Assembly (NCBI RefSeq): GCF_046025915.1
Contig: NZ_JAQQFR010000008.1
Coordinates: 124,001 to 188,000, forward strand
Source of the DNA: Herbaspirillum rhizosphaerae_A
GTDB taxonomy: Bacteria > Pseudomonadota > Gammaproteobacteria > Burkholderiales > Burkholderiaceae_D
DNA: 64,000 nucleotides
Direction of reading: 5' to 3'
In this document: in pieces, positions 1 through 8,624 of the stretch
How positions within the stretch are numbered: position 1 is the first letter of the stretch
Layout: every line of letters starts with the position of its first letter
Translations under genes and position numbers: made by a program
Notes under the pieces: generated by a model
What the model was told of the DNA's origin: nothing
The model's database searches: none
The model's input: only the letters and a program-made list of their open reading frames with translations

Positions 1-198
1 CGGCGGCGCAGCCGGGTTGATCGCAATCACTTCCAGATAAAATCCACGTCCCAGTTTCAGCAAGGCATTGTGTGTGCCCAGGCGGACATGTTCGCCGCCG
101 GCTTGTGGCGACACGCCCAGCGTTTGTCCGATATAGGCAATCCCTTCGGCGAGGGTCGCGGCAGTGATGACGAGGTGATCGGCGTGGCTGACTGGCAT
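1..198 (-). CDS. VOC/glyoxalase-like domain protein (partial, N-terminal 66 residues)
   Basis: The minus strand is open from an ATG at 198 to the window edge. It reads MPVSHADHLVITAATL, then a stretch with GEHVRLGTHNALLKLG and FYLEVIAINP. The D-H-L-V start, the GTHNALL segment and the YLEVIAI strand fit the glyoxalase-like (Glyoxalase_3-type) branch of the vicinal oxygen chelate superfamily, where His and Glu residues bind a metal. Only the first half of the usual protein is present, so substrate and activity cannot be assigned. It is divergent from ogt, with about 80 bp between the two starts. Confidence 0.7.
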   Translation of the reverse strand, partial: MPVSHADHLVITAATLAEGIAYIGQTLGVSPQAGGEHVRLGTHNALLKLGRGFYLEVIAINPAAPP

Positions 199-276
199 GG
201 GCGTATTGTTCTTCCGTAGGATTGGCAGGGACCGGCGGCGATGTGCTTAAATAGCGTATTCCATTTATGTGTCTGA

Positions 277-777
277 ATGATGAAGAATACTCAGGCGGGC
301 GATATTTTTTCTGCCATCGTACACGTACCCTTCGGCGGCGTCGGCATTCGTACCTCAGCGGGCGTGATTCAAGAGATGGTGTACCTGCCCAAACACTTCC
401 ACGAAAAAGACGCTACCGATGCGCTGGCCGACAAGGCCGCCAAGCAGATTCTGCGTTACATCGACAAGCCGGACTACCAGTTCAAGCTGCCGCTGGCCGA
501 GACCGGCTCCGAATTCCAGCGCAAGGTCTGGACCGCCATCTCGTCGATTCCGCGCGGTGAAGTACGTACCTATGGTCAGATTGCCAAGTTCATCCGGTCG
601 GCGCCGCGCGCGGTCGGGCAGGCTTGCGGCGCCAATTGGTTTTCGCTGGTGATTCCCTGCCACCGCGTGACGGCAGCGGGCGGACTCGGTGGTTTCTCGC
701 ATCACGACGACGAAGACGGTTTTCCCTTGAGCGTAAAGCGTTGGTTGCTGGCGCATGAGGGTGTCGATGGCTATTGA
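277..777 (+). CDS. ogt: Methylated-DNA--protein-cysteine S-methyltransferase
   Basis: This is a suicide DNA-repair enzyme that moves the methyl group of O6-methylguanine (or O4-methylthymine) onto its own cysteine. The signature PCHRV is present (VIPCHRVTAAGGLGGF), preceded by the winged-helix recognition segment EFQRKVWTAISSIPRGEVRTYGQIA. At 166 residues it matches the Ogt class, which lacks the Ada N-terminal regulatory domain. Two ATG codons stand in tandem at 277 and 280 with no strong ribosome site, so the exact start is uncertain. Its end overlaps the start of xerD, which suggests co-transcription. Confidence 0.92.
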   Translation: MMKNTQAGDIFSAIVHVPFGGVGIRTSAGVIQEMVYLPKHFHEKDATDALADKAAKQILRYIDKPDYQFKLPLAETGSEFQRKVWTAISSIPRGEVRTYGQIAKFIRSAPRAVGQACGANWFSLVIPCHRVTAAGGLGGFSHHDDEDGFPLSVKRWLLAHEGVDGY

Positions 778-1801
778 CGCAGAGAAGCTGGCCAATCCCG
801 CCAAGCCGGTCAAGACGACCAAGGCAGTCAAACCAGCAAGCAAGCCAGCCAAGCCTGAACCGAAACCTCGTAAGGTCGCCACAGGTAAAGCCCCGAAGGT
901 CGAGGCCACCGGCGCCAGCCTGGCTGCCATCGATGAATTTTGCGACACACTATGGCTGGAAGACGGCCTCGCCAAAAATTCGCTGGAAGCTTACCGGCGT
1001 GACATGACGCTGTTTGCACATTGGCTGCAGACGCAGCGCCACAAGGATTTGCTGGCGACGACAGCGGACGATCTCAATGCCTACTTTGCGGCGCGCCATG
1101 GCGATACCAAGGCCAGCTCAGCCAATCGCCGGTTGGCAGTACTCAAACGTTTTTTTCTGTTGGCTCTGCGCCAGAATCGGATTACGGAAGATCCCTGCCT
1201 GCGCTTGAAATCGGCCAAGCAGCCGCCGCGGTTTCCCAAGGTATTGTCGGAAGGCCAGGTTGACGCCTTGCTGGCGGCGCCGGACGTTTCCACGCCGCTG
1301 GGACTGCGCGACCGTACCATGCTGGAGCTGATGTATGCCAGCGGTCTGCGCGTCTCTGAGCTGGTGTTGCTGAAATCGGTGGAAGTCGGCATGAACGAGG
1401 GTGTGTTGCGGATCACCGGCAAGGGTAATAAAACGCGTCTGGTGCCTTTCGGTGAGGAAGCCCGGAGCTGGATCGAACGTTATCTGCACGACGGCCGTCC
1501 GCTGATCCTGGAGGGCCAGATCGACGATGCCTTGTTTGTCACCGCACGGGGCGGCGCCATGACGCGTCAGATGTTCTGGACGCTGATCAAGAAATACGCG
1601 ATGCGGGGAGACATTCGGGCTCCCTTGTCGCCACACACCTTGCGCCACGCATTCGCCACGCATCTGCTCAATCACGGCGCCGACTTGCGCGTGGTGCAGC
1701 TGTTGCTGGGGCATGCGGATATTTCCACCACACAGATTTACACGCACGTGGCACGGGAGCGACTGAAGAAATTGCACGCCGAACATCATCCTCGCGGTTG
1801 A
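767..1801 (+). CDS. xerD: Site-specific tyrosine recombinase XerD
   Basis: XerD acts with XerC at dif to resolve chromosome dimers. The catalytic set is visible: Arg in YASGLRVSELVLL, Lys in TGKGNKTRLVP, HTLRHAFATH, LLGHADIS, and the Tyr nucleophile in TTQIYTHV. An N-terminal SAM-like core-binding domain (DEFCDTLWLEDGLAKNSLEAYRRDM) precedes it. The first 45 or so residues form a Lys/Pro/Ala-rich tail absent from the standard 298-residue enzyme. I chose the ATG at 767 because GAGGG sits just upstream; an in-frame ATG at 755 is the alternative. Either start overlaps the end of ogt. Confidence 0.92.
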   Translation: MAIDAEKLANPAKPVKTTKAVKPASKPAKPEPKPRKVATGKAPKVEATGASLAAIDEFCDTLWLEDGLAKNSLEAYRRDMTLFAHWLQTQRHKDLLATTADDLNAYFAARHGDTKASSANRRLAVLKRFFLLALRQNRITEDPCLRLKSAKQPPRFPKVLSEGQVDALLAAPDVSTPLGLRDRTMLELMYASGLRVSELVLLKSVEVGMNEGVLRITGKGNKTRLVPFGEEARSWIERYLHDGRPLILEGQIDDALFVTARGGAMTRQMFWTLIKKYAMRGDIRAPLSPHTLRHAFATHLLNHGADLRVVQLLLGHADISTTQIYTHVARERLKKLHAEHHPRG

Positions 1802-1863
1802 GCGGGGCGAAATAAAAGTGATGGCATAATGTGCGCCAACTCCGGGTTCCGCAAGCGTATTAA

Positions 1864-2358
1864 ATGAGCTCCAAAAAAGACCATATCTCCGAAACTCCCG
1901 CCACGCAGTTCTTGCGCAAGCAGGGCATTTCCTTTACCGAACATCCTTACCCTTACGAAGAGCATGGCGGCACCAGCGTGTCGGCGCGCGAACTGGGTGT
2001 GGACGAGCACAGCGTGGTTAAGACGCTGGTGATGCAGGACGAGGCTGCCAAGCCCATGCTGGTGCTGATGCATGGTGACCGCAAAGTTTCGACCAAGAAC
2101 CTGGCGCGGCAGATCGGCTGCAAGTCGGTGGAGCCTTGCAAACCTGAGGTGGCTAATCGCCATTCGGGCTTCCTGATCGGTGGCACCTCGCCGTTCGGTA
2201 CACGCAAGACCATGCCGGTGTACGTGGAAGGCAGCATCCTTGCATTGCCGAAGATTTACATCAATGGAGGACGGCGCGGCTTCCTGATCGGCATTGCGCC
2301 GGAGGTGATTACCAAAGTCTTGCCCAGCAAACCTGTACACTGCGCGCTGGAAGAATAA
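1864..2358 (+). CDS. ybaK: Cys-tRNA(Pro)/aminoacyl-tRNA deacylase, YbaK/EbsC family
   Basis: This family hydrolyses Cys-tRNA(Pro) misacylated by prolyl-tRNA synthetase. The 164 residues match the YbaK fold: an N-terminal segment TPATQFLRKQGISFTEHPYPYEEHGGTSVSARELG, the core VVKTLVMQDEAAKPMLVLMHGDRKVSTKNLARQIG, and the conserved GGTSPFGTRKTMPVYVE loop. The closing GGRRGFLIGIAPEVI is typical of the subfamily. It stands alone on the plus strand between xerD and plsY. Confidence 0.88.
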   Translation: MSSKKDHISETPATQFLRKQGISFTEHPYPYEEHGGTSVSARELGVDEHSVVKTLVMQDEAAKPMLVLMHGDRKVSTKNLARQIGCKSVEPCKPEVANRHSGFLIGGTSPFGTRKTMPVYVEGSILALPKIYINGGRRGFLIGIAPEVITKVLPSKPVHCALEE

Positions 2359-2435
2359 AGAAGCAAAAGCCGCTGCATCGCAGAAGCGGTATCAGTAAGA
2401 AAACAAGACAGAACAAAAGAGTAAAAGAGGAACCA

Positions 2436-3044
2436 ATGAATACAGTGCTGTTTACGATTGCCGCCTACCTGATCGGCTCCATTTCCTTTGCCGTGGTGGT
2501 GAGCAAAGCCTTCGGCTTGTCCGATCCGCGCACCTATGGTTCCAAGAATCCCGGCGCCACCAACGTCCTGCGCAGCGGCAACAAGAAAGCCGCCGTACTG
2601 ACCCTGATCGGCGATGGTTTCAAAGGCTGGCTGGCAGTCTGGTTGGCGATGAAATTCGGTCCACAATACGGCATCGACGACACGGGTATCGCACTGGTGA
2701 CGATTGCCGTTTTCCTCGGTCACCTGTGGCCGGTGTTCTTTCGTTTCGTCGGCGGCAAGGGTGTGGCAACGGCGCTGGGAATCCTGCTTGCGCTGAACGT
2801 CTGGCTCGGCGTAGCGACATTGGTGACCTGGCTGGTGATTGCCTATGCCTTCCGTTATTCCTCGTTGGCCGCGTTGATCGCCAGCGTGTTTGCGCCGTTC
2901 TACTACGGCCTGTTGTTTGGCAGCGCCGACGGTATCTTGTTGGCGGTGCTGGCGATGAGTGCCTTGCTGATTTATCGCCATCGCAAGAACATCAGCAATC
3001 TGCTGGCCGGCAAAGAAAGCAAGATCGGTTCAAAGAAGAAATAA
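2436..3044 (+). CDS. plsY: Acyl-phosphate:glycerol-3-phosphate acyltransferase PlsY
   Basis: PlsY is an inner-membrane enzyme that transfers an acyl group from acyl-phosphate to sn-glycerol-3-phosphate, the first step of phosphatidate synthesis. The three family motifs are visible: GSKNPGATNVLR, the RFVGGKGVATALG loop, and a C-terminal cytoplasmic segment ending YRHRKNISNLLAGKESKIG. The rest is strongly hydrophobic with about five membrane spans. Its 202 residues match the family. An AGAGGAACCA ribosome site precedes the ATG. It is convergent with tsaD across a shared terminator. Confidence 0.94.
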   Translation: MNTVLFTIAAYLIGSISFAVVVSKAFGLSDPRTYGSKNPGATNVLRSGNKKAAVLTLIGDGFKGWLAVWLAMKFGPQYGIDDTGIALVTIAVFLGHLWPVFFRFVGGKGVATALGILLALNVWLGVATLVTWLVIAYAFRYSSLAALIASVFAPFYYGLLFGSADGILLAVLAMSALLIYRHRKNISNLLAGKESKIGSKKK

Positions 3045-3075
3045 CTACATTGCCGACATTCTTCGGCAAGACGTT

Positions 3076-3110
3076 AAAAAGCCCGGTACAGTGAACTGAC
3101 CGGGCTTTTT
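3076..3110. terminator. Bidirectional intrinsic terminator between plsY and tsaD
   Basis: A perfect 12-bp inverted repeat, AAAAAGCCCGGT and ACCGGGCTTTTT, surrounds an 11-nt loop. Each strand gives a GC-rich stem followed by T5, so it can end both convergent genes. Confidence 0.93.
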
Positions 3111-3146
3111 CATGCAAGCAGAATCAGCGAGAGTGCTTGATTCGTT

Positions 3147-4178
3147 TTAGGCGGTATTCCGTAACTCATCCAGCGGCCAGCGCGGCCGCACGCTGAAGGA
3201 GTACTTGCGCTTGGCGGCTTCGGGATGTTCTTGCAAACGCATCGCACCGGCGAAGGCAATCATCGCGCCGTTGTCGGTGCAGAACTCCAGCTCCGGATAA
3301 AACACCTGATAACGGCGTTTTGCTGCCGCTGCGTTCAAGCCTTCGCGCAATTGCTTGTTGGCGCCGACACCGCCGGCAATGACCAGGCGCTTCATGCCGG
3401 TGTGCTTGAGCGCATTCATGCACTTGGCGACCAGCACATCGACGATGGCGTCAACGAAGGCGCGCGCGATGTTGGCTTTGTCCTGTTCGCAGATGTTGGT
3501 GGTCTGATTCTTGACGACCGTCAGCACTGCCGTCTTGAGACCGGAGAAGCTGAAGTCGAAATTCTTGGAGTGCAGCATCGGGCGCGGCAGTTGATAGACG
3601 CCAGGGTCGCCGAACTCCGCCAATCGCGAAATTGCCGGTCCACCGGGATAGCTAAGGCCGAGCAGCTTTGCCGATTTGTCGAAGGCCTCGCCGGCAGCGT
3701 CGTCGAGTGTTTCGCCGAGCAATTCATATTGGCCCACGCCGTCCACACGCATCAATTGTGTGTGACCACCGGAAACCAGCAAGGCGACAAACGGGAATTC
3801 TGGCGGATTGGACGACAGCAATGGCGACAGCAAATGCCCTTCAAGGTGATGCACGCCGACGACCGGCTTGTCCAGGGATAGCCCCAGCCCGCAAGCCACC
3901 GAAGCGCCGACCAGCAATGCACCTGCCAGGCCTGGGCCTTGTGTGTAGGCGATGGCGTCGATATCACTGTGTGCGATGCCGCTTTTTTCGAATACCTGTT
4001 TCAGCAAGGGAATGGCGCGACGCACGTGATCGCGCGAGGCCAGCTCGGGGACGACACCGCCGTATTCTTGATGCATCGCGATTTGCGAATGCAGGGCGTG
4101 GGCGAGCAGGCCTTTTTGCGTGTCGTATAACGCCAGGCCGGTTTCATCACAGGAAGATTCAACACCGAGAACTATCAT
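3147..4178 (-). CDS. tsaD: tRNA N6-adenosine threonylcarbamoyltransferase TsaD
   Basis: TsaD, with TsaB and TsaE, installs threonylcarbamoyl on A37 of ANN-decoding tRNAs. The ATG at 4178 gives the classic start MIVLGVESSCDETGLALYD; an upstream extension of the frame lacks family similarity. The metal-binding HHLEGH motif is present, as are SGGHTQL, the FSFSGLKTA segment, GGVGANKQLREGL and the FCTDNGAMIAFAG Asp. The 343-residue length is normal. It is divergent from ybiB. Confidence 0.95.
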   Translation of the reverse strand: MIVLGVESSCDETGLALYDTQKGLLAHALHSQIAMHQEYGGVVPELASRDHVRRAIPLLKQVFEKSGIAHSDIDAIAYTQGPGLAGALLVGASVACGLGLSLDKPVVGVHHLEGHLLSPLLSSNPPEFPFVALLVSGGHTQLMRVDGVGQYELLGETLDDAAGEAFDKSAKLLGLSYPGGPAISRLAEFGDPGVYQLPRPMLHSKNFDFSFSGLKTAVLTVVKNQTTNICEQDKANIARAFVDAIVDVLVAKCMNALKHTGMKRLVIAGGVGANKQLREGLNAAAAKRRYQVFYPELEFCTDNGAMIAFAGAMRLQEHPEAAKRKYSFSVRPRWPLDELRNTA

Positions 4179-4336
4179 TGCAGCAGGGGAAACAGTGAGA
4201 ACGCGAATACGTCCGAAGGCGCTATTGTAAAGGAAAGGTGCTTGCTGCCCCTGCGGCGCACAAGTCGCCGGGCTTGGTGTACCCTTGCGCACATGAAAAA
4301 CGGCAGTAACGACAGAATAATGGACGAGAGTAAATC

Positions 4337-5311
4337 ATGACGGATTCAAAGGACACAGGCGTAGAAATGCTCGCGGCAGCCCGCTTCATCAAAGAGATCG
4401 GCCGCGGCAAGGATGGTGCGCGCAGCTTGTCGCGCGACGATGCTGCGATGTTGTACGGCGCAATGCTGGACGGCCGCGTCAGCGATCTCGAGCTGGGTGC
4501 CATCTTGCTGTCCATGCGCGTAAAGGGCGAGTCGGTGGAAGAAATCGCCGGCTTCCTCGATGCGTCTGAAGTCTCATTCACACCGCTGCAGGCACCGCCA
4601 GGAAAATACGCGCCCGTCGTCATCCCGAGTTACAACGGCTCGCGCCACATGGCCAACCTGACGCCGTTGCTGGCGTTGTTGCTCGCGCGTGAGGGTGTGC
4701 CCGTGCTCATGCATGGCGTCACGCACGATCCACAGCGCGTCACCAGCGCAGAGATTTTCGAAGCGCTCGGCATTCACCATGCCAACGACGTCGATGCGGC
4801 GCAAGCTGCATTGGCGCGCGGCGAGCCGACCTTCATGCCGATCCAGTCGCTGGCGCCAAAGATGGCACGCCTGTTGGCGATGCGCCGGGTGCTGGGCGTG
4901 CGCAATTCGACGCATACGCTGGTCAAGATCATGCAGCCTTTCGTCGGCCCGGCATTGCGGCTGACGTCCTATACCCATCCAGAATATCTGGAAATGCTGG
5001 CAAAGTATTTTGTCACTGCCGCTCCGCAGGCGCGTGGCGATGCTTTCCTGATGCGTGGTACGGAAGGCGAGACCGTCGCCAATGCGCGCCGTGCGCAACA
5101 GATCGACTGGTTTCACGCCGGTGAGCGGACCTTGCTGGTGGAGAAACAAAAAGTGGCGGAAGAAATTCCGGATCTGCCGGAAGGCCGCGATGCACAGGCA
5201 ACCGCACAATGGATCAAGGCCGTGTTGGCGGGACAGAAATCCGTTCCCGAGGCGATTGTGGAGCAGGTGGAGCATTGCGTAGCTGTTGCGGCAGAGATTG
5301 CTGCAAGGTAA
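4337..5311 (+). CDS. ybiB: DNA-binding protein YbiB (TrpD2 family)
   Basis: This is a 324-residue protein of the anthranilate phosphoribosyltransferase fold. It has the N-terminal helical domain (DAAMLYGAMLDGRVSDLELGAILLSMRVKGESVEEIAGFLDA) and a phosphoribosyl-like region in which the TrpD substrate motif is replaced by PSYNGSRHMANLTPLLALLLAREG. YbiB proteins are reported to bind DNA non-specifically rather than make tryptophan, and the lack of other trp genes here fits that. The C-terminus has RGTEGETVANARRAQQIDW. It starts 24 residues before the conserved AARFIKEIGRG helix. Confidence 0.82.
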   Translation: MTDSKDTGVEMLAAARFIKEIGRGKDGARSLSRDDAAMLYGAMLDGRVSDLELGAILLSMRVKGESVEEIAGFLDASEVSFTPLQAPPGKYAPVVIPSYNGSRHMANLTPLLALLLAREGVPVLMHGVTHDPQRVTSAEIFEALGIHHANDVDAAQAALARGEPTFMPIQSLAPKMARLLAMRRVLGVRNSTHTLVKIMQPFVGPALRLTSYTHPEYLEMLAKYFVTAAPQARGDAFLMRGTEGETVANARRAQQIDWFHAGERTLLVEKQKVAEEIPDLPEGRDAQATAQWIKAVLAGQKSVPEAIVEQVEHCVAVAAEIAAR

Positions 5312-5466
5312 GCCTGCCTGAGGCCGCTAAGCAAGATAAGAACGAGCAAGTGAAATGCACTCACTGAACGAGATGACTTGCCCACTCGTATCGCGTGTTA
5401 TCGATTTTCTTGCTGAATAACTATTCAGTTATGACGATAGCACTCAAGAAACGACGGACGTAAAAA

Positions 5467-5895
5467 TCAGACCTTGGTTTTGGTGATGACCTTTGGTGTC
5501 ACCGTAGCAGCCACTTGCGCGAAGGCAAAAATGACTTCCTTGACGATCTTGCGTTGTGGTGCGGGAAGATTGATGAAGGCTTCGAAAGCCTCCCGCTCGC
5601 GGTAGCCGATTGCCTCTTCCCAGCGGGCGCGGCGCTTGTCGATGCGTTTGCCGATCTCTTCGCCGAAGCGCAGATGTTGCGGCGTGACAATAAGCCATTC
5701 GGCAAGCGTTTCCAGCTTGTCCTGATTGGGCATTGACTCACCGAGAAGCCAGCGACGCACACCGTGCAGCGTCATCGGTTTTCCCCAATAGCGCAAATTG
5801 AACTCGCGTTCGAGGACGGCAGGCTTAGGCTCATATCCCGCTTTTTCCATCGAGGCGCGCAGTCGTTTTGCAAATTTTTCGTTCGCGTTTTCCAT
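5467..5895 (-). CDS. Helix-turn-helix (XRE-like) regulator
   Basis: This is a 142-residue soluble protein. Residues 1-70 (NEKFAKRLRASMEKAGYEPKP, then YWGKPMTLHGVRRWLLGESMPNQDKLETLAEWL) look like a degenerate XRE-type helix-turn-helix with the characteristic W-L-x-G-E-S-x-P recognition-helix pattern. The rest is helical (HLRFGEEIGKRIDKRRARWEE, then an IKV-rich tail). A perfect 13-bp palindrome lies 12 bp upstream of the ATG, where an autorepressor would sit. The target beyond itself is unknown. An accessory or phage-derived origin is possible but unproven. Confidence 0.68.
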   Translation of the reverse strand: MENANEKFAKRLRASMEKAGYEPKPAVLEREFNLRYWGKPMTLHGVRRWLLGESMPNQDKLETLAEWLIVTPQHLRFGEEIGKRIDKRRARWEEAIGYREREAFEAFINLPAPQRKIVKEVIFAFAQVAATVTPKVITKTKV

Positions 5896-5906
5896 GACTG
5901 GAAGTT

Positions 5907-5919
5907 ACTGCCTGGCAGT
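5907..5919. promoter_or_regulatory. Candidate autoregulatory operator of the XRE-like gene
   Basis: ACTGCC-T-GGCAGT is a perfect inverted repeat centred about 18 bp before the ATG of the HTH gene. A repressor bound here would block its own promoter or ribosome loading. The palindrome is seen; its function is inferred. Confidence 0.5.
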
Positions 5920-6563
5920 TAAAAATTGGGTACGTTTGCGTTTCTGAATAATTACGCGAAGGATGTGACTTGTAATCAACTCTGCAAATCGCAGCGTCGT
6001 TTTGCTTATCTTGTCTTATTTTCAACTTGACTGATAGATAACAATTGTAACGTGTCTGAATCTACCAACATGATGCCCAGCAAGACTTTCAGGCCGGTAA
6101 CCAACTTTTCCGTATGGCAGTTTTTCGACAAGCTACCAAGACGTATGTAACCTCGATTCATGTCGAGAAGCAATTAAAAGAAATTTGAGAGATTGTTAAA
6201 ATATTCAGTTAACTCTTTAGGCATAAAACCTCGGTGAAGAAGCCGGGCTTTTTTAGTGCAGACAGGCTAGAATAGGCGCGGATAAAGGGATTGCGCCGAT
6301 CGTCGCGAATGAATAATGAGCAAACGACGATGATAAAAGCGGGCGCAAAAAATAATCAGCGCATTTTGAAGGGGTTGACGACGCCTTCTCTCGGCTCCGG
6401 CTTTGCCTTGTTTTAAATATTTAAAAATCTCATAGCTGCCTTTCACGCGCAGGCTGGGATCACACGGCGTTCGATGTTGTTGTGAATGATTGAGTTTCGC
6501 TTCTCGAAATTCATTTCGTAATTTGCAGTTTGAAACGGAAAATGCAGACGGATTTTTCAGATC
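5920..6563. other. Long intergenic stretch before the MHYT-GGDEF-EAL gene
   Basis: There are about 640 bp with no convincing gene. Sequence near 6170-6260 is AT-rich, with GCCGGGCTTTTTTAG at 6241-6255 that resembles the tail of a weak terminator, but no perfect stem pairs with it. It presumably carries the promoter and 5' leader of the cyclic-di-GMP gene. No conserved ORF, tRNA or long repeat was seen. Confidence 0.4.
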
Positions 6564-8624
6564 ATGGCTGGCTCCTATAACCTCTTGCTGATTTGTTTTT
6601 CACTATTCGTTGCGACGCTGGCTTCGTACACAGTATTGGAAATCGCTGAACGCATCGCATCCCAGGAAACCACGCGCTATCGGCGCATGTGGCTGGGCGG
6701 CGGAGCGTTGGTGTTCGGCGTCGGCATCTGGGCTGCGCACTTCACGGGCATGCTGGCGTTCCAGTTGCCGATCAATGTCGGCTACAACGCTGTCCTCACC
6801 ACGCTGTCGCTGCTACTGTGCGTCGCGCTGTCGTTCTATCTCTTGCATCGATCCACACAGCGCCGTCTGCGCTGGCCGCGCATGCTGGCCGACGGCGTCG
6901 TCCTTGGCGCGGGCATGGCGCTGGTGCACTACCTGGGCATGCACTCCATGCAGATCACGCCGGCGGTGCGTTATATGCCGTGGCTGGAGTCCTTGTCGGT
7001 GTTGCTGTCGATCAGCGTGGCGGTGCTCAACATCTGGGTTATCTACACACTCAATGCGCGCAAGAGCGACCATTTCTGGAAGCGCGTCACCATGGCTGCG
7101 GTGCTGGGTCTCGGCATCTTCTTCATGCATGGACTGAATATCGCCGCGGCGCATTTTTCGCCGGACAGCATCAGCAGTACCTACGGCAATATGGATCGCG
7201 ACAATCTGATGAGCGTCGTGCTGCTCGGTACTTTGTTCGTGCTGATTGCCGCATTGATTTTCAGTGGTGCCCAAAAGACCAAGCTGCTTAAAAAGATCGT
7301 CGGGCGCACCAATGACAAGCTGCTGCATTTCGCCACGCACGATGTGCTGACGGGTTTGCCCAATCGTGCTTTGCTGGCTGAACGCATTCAGCATGCGATT
7401 CACGTGTCCAAGCGCAGCGGTCTGTCGTTTGCGGTGCTGTTCATGGATCTGGATGGTTTCAAGGCGATCAACGACTCGCTCGGCCATGCGGTCGGTGACG
7501 GTTTGCTGATTGCGGTCGGTCAGCGTATCCGCGCCTGTATTCGTGGTGAAGACATGGTGTCGCGCATTGGTGGCGATGAGTTCGTCGTGGTGATGAGCAA
7601 CCTCGCCACGCCGGAAGTGGTGGAGAATCTGGCCGAGAATGTTCTCAGCGTGTTGCGTCAGGATTTTCGCGTCGACGAAGCAACCTTGCGCGTGACATCG
7701 AGTATCGGCATCGCGGTGTACCCGAACAGCGGCGAGACCGTCGATGCGTTGATGAAAAACGCTGACGCCGCGATGTACGAGGCCAAACAAAATGGCCGCA
7801 ATACTTACCGCTTCTTTGAACCCGCCATGCATGCCAGCGCGATGCGCCATCTGACTATTCGTCACGCCTTGCAGCAGGCGGTGGAACACAACCAGTTGTC
7901 GCTGCATTTCCAACCCAAATTCGAAGGCCGGCAGCGCACGCTCACAGGAGTGGAAGCGTTGCTGCGCTGGGATCATCCCGAGCTGGGCAGTATGAGTCCG
8001 ACCGAATTCATTCCGATCGCTGAGCGTTCAGGGCAGATCATACCGATTGGCGACTGGGTCTTGCGCGAGGTGTGCGCGCAGATAGTACGATGGGATGCGG
8101 AAGGGCGGCCGCCGGTGAAGGTGGCGCTGAATCTGTCGCCGCTGCAGATGCGTCCTGATCTGGTTGATAGCGTCACCGCGATTGTCGGGCAAGCCGGCAT
8201 TGCGCCGCAACGCCTGATGTTCGAGATCACGGAAACGGCCGCGATGAAAAATGTCGAAAAGTCCGCACGCATCATCACCGATCTGCAGGCGCTGGGTTTT
8301 GATATTGCCATTGATGATTTCGGCGCCGGGTATTCCAGCCTCGCTTACCTTCAACAATTCCACTGTCGCCAGATCAAGATCGATCGTTTTTTTACCTCTC
8401 GTCTTGATCAGGGTGGCGACTCGGGGCCCGCCATCGTATCGGCGATCATCGCGCTGGCGCATGCCTTGAATATGGAAGTCGTAGCCGAAGGAGTGGAAAC
8501 CGAAGCGCAACTCGAGGCGCTGCAAAAACTCAACTGCGATCAGGTGCAGGGCTTCTTGCTGGGTCGACCGGCAGCGGCGGTCGACATGCAGCAATTGCTG
8601 GGGCCGGGACGCGCTTTCGCCTAA
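6564..8624 (+). CDS. Cyclic-di-GMP protein with MHYT, GGDEF and EAL domains
   Basis: This 686-residue inner-membrane signalling protein is built as follows. Residues 1-240 carry seven or so hydrophobic spans with MHYT-type sensor motifs (AAHFTGMLAF, LVHYLGMHSMQI, FFMHGLNIAAAHF). Residues 255-420 are a GGDEF diguanylate cyclase domain with an intact RIGGDEFVVV. Residues 430-680 are an EAL phosphodiesterase domain with EALLRW, a DDFGAGYSSL loop, and KIDRFF and VVAEGVE motifs. Both catalytic domains keep their signatures, so direction of activity cannot be called. MHYT sensors are proposed to bind copper and sense diatomic gases or redox state. Its stop codon overlaps that of the convergent MATE gene. 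Confidence 0.93.
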   Translation: MAGSYNLLLICFSLFVATLASYTVLEIAERIASQETTRYRRMWLGGGALVFGVGIWAAHFTGMLAFQLPINVGYNAVLTTLSLLLCVALSFYLLHRSTQRRLRWPRMLADGVVLGAGMALVHYLGMHSMQITPAVRYMPWLESLSVLLSISVAVLNIWVIYTLNARKSDHFWKRVTMAAVLGLGIFFMHGLNIAAAHFSPDSISSTYGNMDRDNLMSVVLLGTLFVLIAALIFSGAQKTKLLKKIVGRTNDKLLHFATHDVLTGLPNRALLAERIQHAIHVSKRSGLSFAVLFMDLDGFKAINDSLGHAVGDGLLIAVGQRIRACIRGEDMVSRIGGDEFVVVMSNLATPEVVENLAENVLSVLRQDFRVDEATLRVTSSIGIAVYPNSGETVDALMKNADAAMYEAKQNGRNTYRFFEPAMHASAMRHLTIRHALQQAVEHNQLSLHFQPKFEGRQRTLTGVEALLRWDHPELGSMSPTEFIPIAERSGQIIPIGDWVLREVCAQIVRWDAEGRPPVKVALNLSPLQMRPDLVDSVTAIVGQAGIAPQRLMFEITETAAMKNVEKSARIITDLQALGFDIAIDDFGAGYSSLAYLQQFHCRQIKIDRFFTSRLDQGGDSGPAIVSAIIALAHALNMEVVAEGVETEAQLEALQKLNCDQVQGFLLGRPAAAVDMQQLLGPGRAFA

